Part shown: piece after piece, positions 6,671-9,599 of the stretch
How positions within the stretch are numbered: position 1 is the first letter of the stretch
Layout: every line of letters starts with the position of its first letter
Source: UBA2137 sp050251555
GTDB taxonomy: Bacteria; Pseudomonadota; Alphaproteobacteria; Micavibrionales; Micavibrionaceae
Direction: 5' to 3'
Assembly (NCBI GenBank): GCA_050251555.1
Contig: JBFWMN010000067.1
Coordinates: forward strand, 1 to 9,599
Length of the DNA stretch: 9,599 nucleotides
The notes under the pieces: generated by a model
Database searches by the model: none
Told to the model about the DNA's origin: nothing
Seen by the model: only the letters and a program-made list of their open reading frames with translations
Translations under genes and position numbers: made by a program

Positions 6671-6695
6671 GTCGCAGGCTAGGGTTTCCTACGAC
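6671..6695 (-). promoter_or_regulatory. Leader RNA hairpin of copy A
   Basis: On the minus-strand transcript, GUCGUAGG pairs with CCUGCGAC (8 bp, one U-G wobble) around a 9-nt loop. The hairpin ends directly against the GGGGGA ribosome site of copy A. Copy B has a hairpin at the same position whose stem differs at five of eight pairs, with pairing kept in all: four double substitutions and one wobble to Watson-Crick change. Read on the plus strand, the hairpin is followed by TTTTT, so an antisense terminator is the main alternative. Confidence 0.6.
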
Positions 6696-6715
6696 TTTTT
6701 ATCATGAACGCCCCA

Positions 6716-6745
6716 TATATACGCCTTTTCGATACCAAGAGTCAA
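6716..6745 (-). promoter_or_regulatory. Predicted promoter of copy A
   Basis: On the minus strand, TTGACT (6745-6740), an 18-base spacer and TATATA (6721-6716) form a sigma70-like promoter. The surrounding sequence aligns with copy B's promoter: both share ATTTTATTGA at the -35, a GGNATCGA-like element in the spacer and GGCGTATA at the -10. The predicted start near 6708 would give a leader of about 50 nt that contains the hairpin. Confidence 0.6.
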
Positions 6746-6813
6746 TAAAATCCGTATTTCAAACGGGGACTTCAAAAGCGTGGTTCTGCCTATATTCATT
6801 CAGCTCAGATGAA

Positions 6814-7332
6814 TTATCTCTGCAATTTGAGCGCCTCAAATTCGCGGGGAAACATGCGTCCATATACAATTTCTCCTTGCTGGCGCAAGTCAGTACGAAG
6901 AGAAGAAATATTATCACTACCTATCATCATCTGCGTAGCAGAGACACCTCTACCGTAAATATCAATCATAACTGCCCCATCCGAAGGCAGACGAGAAGGT
7001 CCAACAATAAAAGCTAAAGGTATACCCTTATCCCTTAAATCAAGTGCTGCCGCATATGCTTGGCGCTGTAAATCACGATTTCCGCCCCAAACTACAATAG
7101 CTATCTTATCGAGGGAGGCTTCAGCAGCACCAGCTTGCACTCCACGCACCGAGACATTCCGAGCATCAGAAGTCTGGAAAGCAACCTGCTGAACATTCGC
7201 ATTCGCGGCGACGGGCTGCATGGCTACGGGACGGTCCTGCGCGACAGCGCCAGCGAAAGGCAATGAGGCCGTTGCCAGTGCCATAGCGGGCACGGCTGCA
7301 AGTTTCATAAATCGGCCTGATATATATGACAT
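6814..7332 (-). CDS. Predicted exported protein, copy B of a tandem paralogous pair
   Basis: This is a 172-aa paralogue of the protein at 6142-6657. The signal peptide is nearly identical (MSYISGRFMKLAAVPAMALA start, AVA|Q cleavage after about residue 31). The core DKIAIVVWGGNRDLQRQAYA, then ALDLRDKGIPLAFIVGPSRL and IYGRGVSATQMMIGSDN, is almost unchanged. The linker at about 54-74 and the extreme C-terminus (EFEALKLQR) differ. A longer frame opens at 7425, but the ATG at 7332 is chosen because GGGGGAG lies eight bases upstream, it aligns with copy A's start, and the upstream 93 nt contain the promoter and hairpin. Third codon positions are more A/T-rich than in copy A. It lies downstream of the 251-aa gene on the same strand but has its own promoter. 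Its function is unknown to me. Confidence 0.85.
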   Translation of the reverse strand: MSYISGRFMKLAAVPAMALATASLPFAGAVAQDRPVAMQPVAANANVQQVAFQTSDARNVSVRGVQAGAAEASLDKIAIVVWGGNRDLQRQAYAAALDLRDKGIPLAFIVGPSRLPSDGAVMIDIYGRGVSATQMMIGSDNISSLRTDLRQQGEIVYGRMFPREFEALKLQR

Positions 7333-7347
7333 ATTTGTATCTCCCCC

Positions 7348-7375
7348 GTTACGGACCAGCGTTTTTTTCCGTAAC
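7348..7375 (-). promoter_or_regulatory. Leader RNA hairpin of copy B
   Basis: On the minus-strand transcript, GUUACGGA pairs perfectly with UCCGUAAC (8 bp) around a 12-nt loop that begins with six A residues. The stem ends directly against GGGGGAG, the ribosome site of copy B. It holds the same position as the copy A hairpin at 6671-6695 but a different stem sequence. On the plus strand it is followed by TTTTT, as in copy A. Confidence 0.6.
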
Positions 7376-7380
7376 TTTTT

Positions 7381-7415
7381 ATATCGATCGTGGCCCTTAT
7401 ACGCCCTATCGATAT
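7381..7415. repeat. 8-bp inverted repeat flanking the copy B -10 element
   Basis: ATATCGAT (7381-7388) and ATCGATAT (7408-7415) are perfect inverted arms 19 bp apart, with the predicted -10 (7396-7401) between them. The arrangement would suit a dimeric regulator acting on copy B's promoter. The equivalent positions at copy A (6701-6708 and 6728-6735) keep only about half of the pairing, so it is either copy-specific or accidental. Confidence 0.3.
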
Positions 7416-7425
7416 CCAGATTCAA
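7396..7425 (-). promoter_or_regulatory. Predicted promoter of copy B
   Basis: On the minus strand, TTGAAT (7425-7420), an 18-base spacer and TATAAG (7401-7396) form a sigma70-like promoter with the same geometry and flanks as that of copy A. It begins only 20 nt after the stop of the 251-aa gene, so copy B can be expressed independently of the upstream cluster. Confidence 0.6.
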
Positions 7426-7444
7426 TAAAATACGTAAAAACAGC

Positions 7445-8200
7445 CTAAGACGGAATAAGCTGCGTGCTTGTCACACGGGCATTCAGAGCGGGGCCCAAAT
7501 CCTCAGCAACCTGATCAAACACCTGCATAACGCGATCCGCGCCGAAATTGTTCTGAAACCCGTGAATTTGCGCACGGATAAGCTCAATCGAAGAGGCCAC
7601 GGCACGAGCGCCGCGTGGGGCATCTGACGGATTTTGCGCAATATTGCCGTCCGCAAGATTAAGGTCATAATGACGCAAAAGACCGATCGCACGCGAAATA
7701 TAATGTGCCGAGAGATAAGACGGGTCAGCAACCTCGCCTTCCAAATTATCGAGAATAGAGGCGGCAAGGGCAAAATTCTCACGCTGGGATACAGGCATCA
7801 AATGCACGAGCTTCCCGCTTTCCGCCGCATGATCGCGGGCCGCACCTCTTGCCAGAACATCCGCGCCATATACGTCTTTATATCCGTCTGCGCCGTTCAA
7901 AAGATGGTCAAGGCGGCTTAAGGCCTCGACATTGTCATAGAGCGCACGCGCATTATCGCTTTCGAAAGTGGTCGCAAACGGCTTGGTTGGGTCGCTTTCA
8001 GGCATGAGGTCAAGAGCGCGATTGAGATACATCTCCGCCAACGCATGAGGGATTTTGCAATACTCGCCGATAATGGACGTTGTCTGGAGGGTGGTCGATG
8101 TCTTTTCCAGCGTTTCGTCAAAGCGGCGGCACTCACGCGCCGCACCGAAATCGACCAAGATGCCGCTTTCAGCGGCTTGCCCCTCAGACATATGTGACAT
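7445..8200 (-). CDS. 251-aa mostly helical protein of unknown function
   Basis: I do not recognise this protein. It is 251 aa, soluble, with no signal peptide or membrane segment, and contains two cysteines (C24, C48). It looks all-helical: segments such as AEMYLNRALDLM (55-66), NARALYDNVEALSRLDHLLN (83-102), RENFALAASILDNLEG (140-155), AHYISRAIGLLRHYD (165-179) and AVASSIELIRAQIHGF (200-215) are amphipathic. This may be a repeat-like helical bundle, but no TPR consensus is evident. The ATG at 8200 lacks a Shine-Dalgarno; an alternative ATG three codons later also lacks one. A weak TTGCTC-N17-TATCTT ends eight bases before the ATG, which would give an almost leaderless mRNA. It lies 68 nt downstream of the peroxidase gene, with a hairpin in between, and may be the last gene of that operon. 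Confidence 0.8.
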   Translation of the reverse strand: MSHMSEGQAAESGILVDFGAARECRRFDETLEKTSTTLQTTSIIGEYCKIPHALAEMYLNRALDLMPESDPTKPFATTFESDNARALYDNVEALSRLDHLLNGADGYKDVYGADVLARGAARDHAAESGKLVHLMPVSQRENFALAASILDNLEGEVADPSYLSAHYISRAIGLLRHYDLNLADGNIAQNPSDAPRGARAVASSIELIRAQIHGFQNNFGADRVMQVFDQVAEDLGPALNARVTSTQLIPS

Positions 8201-8218
8201 AAGGCTAAAGATAATGAG

Positions 8219-8249
8219 TCAGACACTTAAGAGCAAAGTTTGTGTCTAA
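8219..8249 (-). other. Intergenic hairpin between the peroxidase and 251-aa genes
   Basis: On the minus-strand RNA, UUAGACAC pairs with GUGUCUGA (8 pairs, one wobble) around a 15-nt loop, starting 19 nt after the peroxidase stop. The sequence after it (CUCAUUAUCUUU) is only mildly U-rich. It could be a weak or Rho-assisted 3' end, an mRNA-stabilising structure or an operator. Confidence 0.35.
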
Positions 8250-8268
8250 CGCACTGATTCATATAAGC

Positions 8269-8868
8269 TTAATTTTCTGGCGCTTGTAGAAGCTTTTCAA
8301 TATCTGCGGCGAGGTCAGAATCATCGGGCGCGGTTGTCGAGCCATAAGACCTGTAGAGCTGGCCCTCACGATCAATCAGATATTTGTGAAAATTCCATTT
8401 CGGAGACGAGCTTAAAAAGCCGCCTTTATTTTGCTCCGCCGCCCATGTGAAAAACGGATGGGCATTATCACCCTTCACATTGGCCTTTGCCGTTAAAGGA
8501 AACGTGATGCCGTATTCGTTTTTGGCAAAGGCTTTGATCTCTTCGCCTGTCCCCGGTTCTTGCCCGCCAAACTGGTTGCACGGTACGCCAATCACTGTGA
8601 AACCCTTATCCTTATAGGTCTCATAAAGCTTTTCAAGGCCCGCATATTGCTTGGTGAAACCGCATTGTGAAGCCGTGTTTACGACCAGCACGACCTGCCC
8701 CTTATAATCGGAAAGCGGCATGTCTTTCCCGTCAATTGTCTGAAAGCTGAACTGATAGGCATTGGCAGGTGTCATTTGAGGGGCCGTTTCCTGTTGTGCG
8801 TGGGCATGAGATGAGAAACCGGTAAAGGCTAAAACGCAGCCCATCAGTGTCAGAACTATGTTTTTCAT
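8269..8868 (-). CDS. Exported glutathione peroxidase family protein
   Basis: This thiol peroxidase of the GPx family, 199 aa, reduces H2O2 or lipid hydroperoxides, probably with thioredoxin-like donors. Catalytic residues are visible: the peroxidatic Cys69 in NTASQCGFT (64-72), Gln103 in CNQFGGQEPG (97-106), and Trp158-Asn159 in KWNFHKYLI (157-165). It uses Cys, not selenocysteine. Residues 1-24 are a signal peptide with AHA|Q cleavage, so it should act in the periplasm; C11 in LMGC resembles a lipobox but lies too close to the N-terminus. It is about 40 residues longer than cytosolic BtuE-type enzymes, mainly from the signal and linker. Its ATG overlaps the deaminase stop by 4 nt (ATGA), and its own ribosome site is weak, so translation is probably coupled. 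Confidence 0.95.
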   Translation of the reverse strand: MKNIVLTLMGCVLAFTGFSSHAHAQQETAPQMTPANAYQFSFQTIDGKDMPLSDYKGQVVLVVNTASQCGFTKQYAGLEKLYETYKDKGFTVIGVPCNQFGGQEPGTGEEIKAFAKNEYGITFPLTAKANVKGDNAHPFFTWAAEQNKGGFLSSSPKWNFHKYLIDREGQLYRSYGSTTAPDDSDLAADIEKLLQAPEN

Positions 8869-9434
8869 GAGTGTACCGCTGCCAGTCCCTTCCAGTCTTC
8901 GATATCCAGATCGGGCTTTTCAGCGCGATATTTCGCGTAAAGGGCAATCGTCATCGGGTCTTCGAGGATATCAACGCGAATGCCTTTGCCGCGCAACATA
9001 TCCTCATTGCCTGACGCGTTGGTCACATCGCCGACAACAACACGCGGGAAACCGCGCATATAAATGAGGGTCGCGCAGACATCACATGGGCTAAGCGTTG
9101 TAAAGATCGTCGTCTTGGAAAAGTCCAGACGGCCCGCATCACGAATGGCGGAAGTCTCACCATGATTATAGGGATGAGATTCCTGCACCAAGGTATTATG
9201 CCCTTTGCCGACAATTTTGCGGCTTTGATTATCCATGACCACGCCGCCGATGGGGCAACCGCCCTCATCATAGCCTTTTTGCGCCAAAAAGGTCGCGATG
9301 CGCATGAAGTCCTTATCTTCCAGTTTTGTCCAGAAGGCATCCGCGACAAGAACGCCCAAGCTCTTGGTCGGCATGTGTGCAATCGCGTTCAGAACATCGT
9401 CGCTGACAAGCGTCGTTTCAGTGATAATCGGCAT
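8865..9434 (-). CDS. Zinc-dependent nucleobase/nucleoside deaminase, Fcy1-like
   Basis: This cytidine deaminase-fold enzyme of 189 aa resembles yeast cytosine deaminase Fcy1 (cytosine to uracil plus ammonia). The zinc site is clear: H91 and catalytic E93 in NHGETSAI, with C117 and C120 in SPCDVC. Similarity to Fcy1 runs through GYDEGGCPIGG (54-64), GKGHN (76-80), TTLSPCDVC and GFPRVVVGD (128-136). Residues 1-35 extend the N-terminus beyond Fcy1 and match nothing I know. Two residues that cap the Fcy1 substrate (Phe114 and Trp152, from memory) fall at A140 and D177 here, while the neighbouring Asp is kept (D180), so the substrate may differ. GAGGGAG at 9446-9440, five bases before the ATG, supports the start. 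It lies 12 nt after the aldehyde dehydrogenase and overlaps the peroxidase gene by 4 nt. Confidence 0.85.
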   Translation of the reverse strand: MPIITETTLVSDDVLNAIAHMPTKSLGVLVADAFWTKLEDKDFMRIATFLAQKGYDEGGCPIGGVVMDNQSRKIVGKGHNTLVQESHPYNHGETSAIRDAGRLDFSKTTIFTTLSPCDVCATLIYMRGFPRVVVGDVTNASGNEDMLRGKGIRVDILEDPMTIALYAKYRAEKPDLDIEDWKGLAAVHS

Positions 9435-9446
9435 ATAGGCTCCCTC

Positions 9447-9599
9447 TTATGCTTCCATGATACTTTTGATATTCACGAATTCCTTGATACCGAATTCGGT
9501 GAGTTCGCGCCCGTAACCTGATTTTTTCACGCCGCCAAAAGGCAGTTTGGCGTCAGACGCATACATATGATTGATGAAGGTACCGCCCGCGTGAATCTG
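9447..9599 (-). CDS. Aldehyde dehydrogenase, C-terminal 50 residues (truncated by window)
   Basis: The final 50 codons of an NAD(P)-dependent aldehyde dehydrogenase are visible; the rest lies beyond the window. The sequence contains GGTFINHMYASDAKLPFGGV, then KKSGYGRELTEFGIKEFVN and a terminal IKSIMEA. The LPFGGVKKSGYGRE stretch is the conserved C-terminal family motif, and the RELTEFGIKEFVNIK form is most like succinate-semialdehyde dehydrogenases of the Sad/GabD group. The catalytic Cys and the nucleotide-binding region are not visible, so substrate assignment is tentative. The stop (9449-9447) is 12 nt from the deaminase ATG, so the two are almost certainly co-transcribed. Confidence 0.92.
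   Translation of the reverse strand, partial: QIHAGGTFINHMYASDAKLPFGGVKKSGYGRELTEFGIKEFVNIKSIMEA

Larger units (their letters stand above)
6142..7425 (-). repeat. Tandem direct duplication of promoter, leader and gene
   Basis: Two units in the same orientation each contain promoter, leader hairpin, GGGGGA ribosome site and coding sequence: unit A about 6142-6745, unit B about 6814-7425. The best-conserved block is 6501-6657 against 7176-7332, ungapped at an offset of 675 nt, with 15 mismatches in 157 by hand count. The coding part 6341-6440 against 7016-7115 keeps the same offset but shows 26 mismatches in 100. Confidence 0.85.

Noticed and set aside
6794..6814. Hairpin (ATTCAT/ATGAAT arms) at the end of copy B as a terminator
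   Set aside because: The 6-bp AT-rich stem with a 9-nt loop is not followed by a T tract on the minus strand; it is too weak to call.
7333..7425. N-terminal extension of copy B starting at 7425
   Set aside because: The extra 31 codons cover the predicted promoter and leader hairpin, have no counterpart in copy A, and the ATG at 7332 has a strong GGGGGAG ribosome site followed by a proper signal peptide.
9162..9521. Plus-strand frame of 119 codons across the deaminase and dehydrogenase ends
   Set aside because: It is antisense to two genes with clear catalytic or family motifs and lacks a ribosome site.

Overview
The window reads as a bacterial chromosome segment from a Gram-negative organism. 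The evidence is a periplasmic-adaptor lipoprotein, several Sec signal peptides, a CecR-type regulator and a small Rho-N/SAP-like protein of a kind I associate with proteobacteria. An alphaproteobacterium is my best guess, but no rRNA or tRNA is present to confirm it. Most genes lie on the minus strand; three (two very small) lie on the plus strand. I see no CRISPR array, transposase, integrase, tRNA or rRNA.

Layout. (a) 1-42: possible start of a minus-strand gene cut by the window edge. (b) 122-3867: a compact minus-strand operon, transcribed in the order TetR/CecR regulator, lipoprotein membrane-fusion protein, ABC ATPase, ABC-2 permease. Two junctions are 4-nt ATGA overlaps and one gap is 13 nt. 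A 12-bp perfect palindrome abuts its promoter, so self-regulation is likely. This is a reduced form of the E. coli ybhGFSR/cecR export system. (c) 4003-4435: two very small hydrophilic plus-strand genes with strong Shine-Dalgarno sites. (d) 4436-4906: an MgtC/SapB-family membrane protein, convergent with them and with no bases between the stop codons. (e) 4907-5096: a 190-nt AT-rich divergent intergenic region with a large near-perfect dyad (4991-5025). (f) 5097-6140: a cysteine-free, hydrophilic 347-aa protein I cannot identify. (g) 6142-7425: a tandem pair of paralogous, probably exported proteins of unknown family. Each copy has its own conserved promoter and a leader hairpin directly before a GGGGGA Shine-Dalgarno. 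(h) 7445-9599: a minus-strand cluster of aldehyde dehydrogenase (C-terminus only), Fcy1-like deaminase, exported glutathione peroxidase and an unknown 251-aa protein.

How the genes may work together. Region (b) is a drug or solvent export system under local repression. Region (h) looks like a small metabolite-repair or detoxification operon: the dehydrogenase and deaminase are 12 nt apart, and the deaminase and peroxidase overlap by 4 nt. Region (f-g) is the part I cannot explain by known families. Its most informative signal is the leader hairpin, where five of eight base pairs differ between the two copies and pairing is kept in all of them. I read this as a conserved RNA structure controlling the duplicated exported proteins. 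Base and codon use in the second half of the 347-aa gene and in the 6814-7332 copy looks more AT-rich than in the flanking operons, so this part may be accessory.
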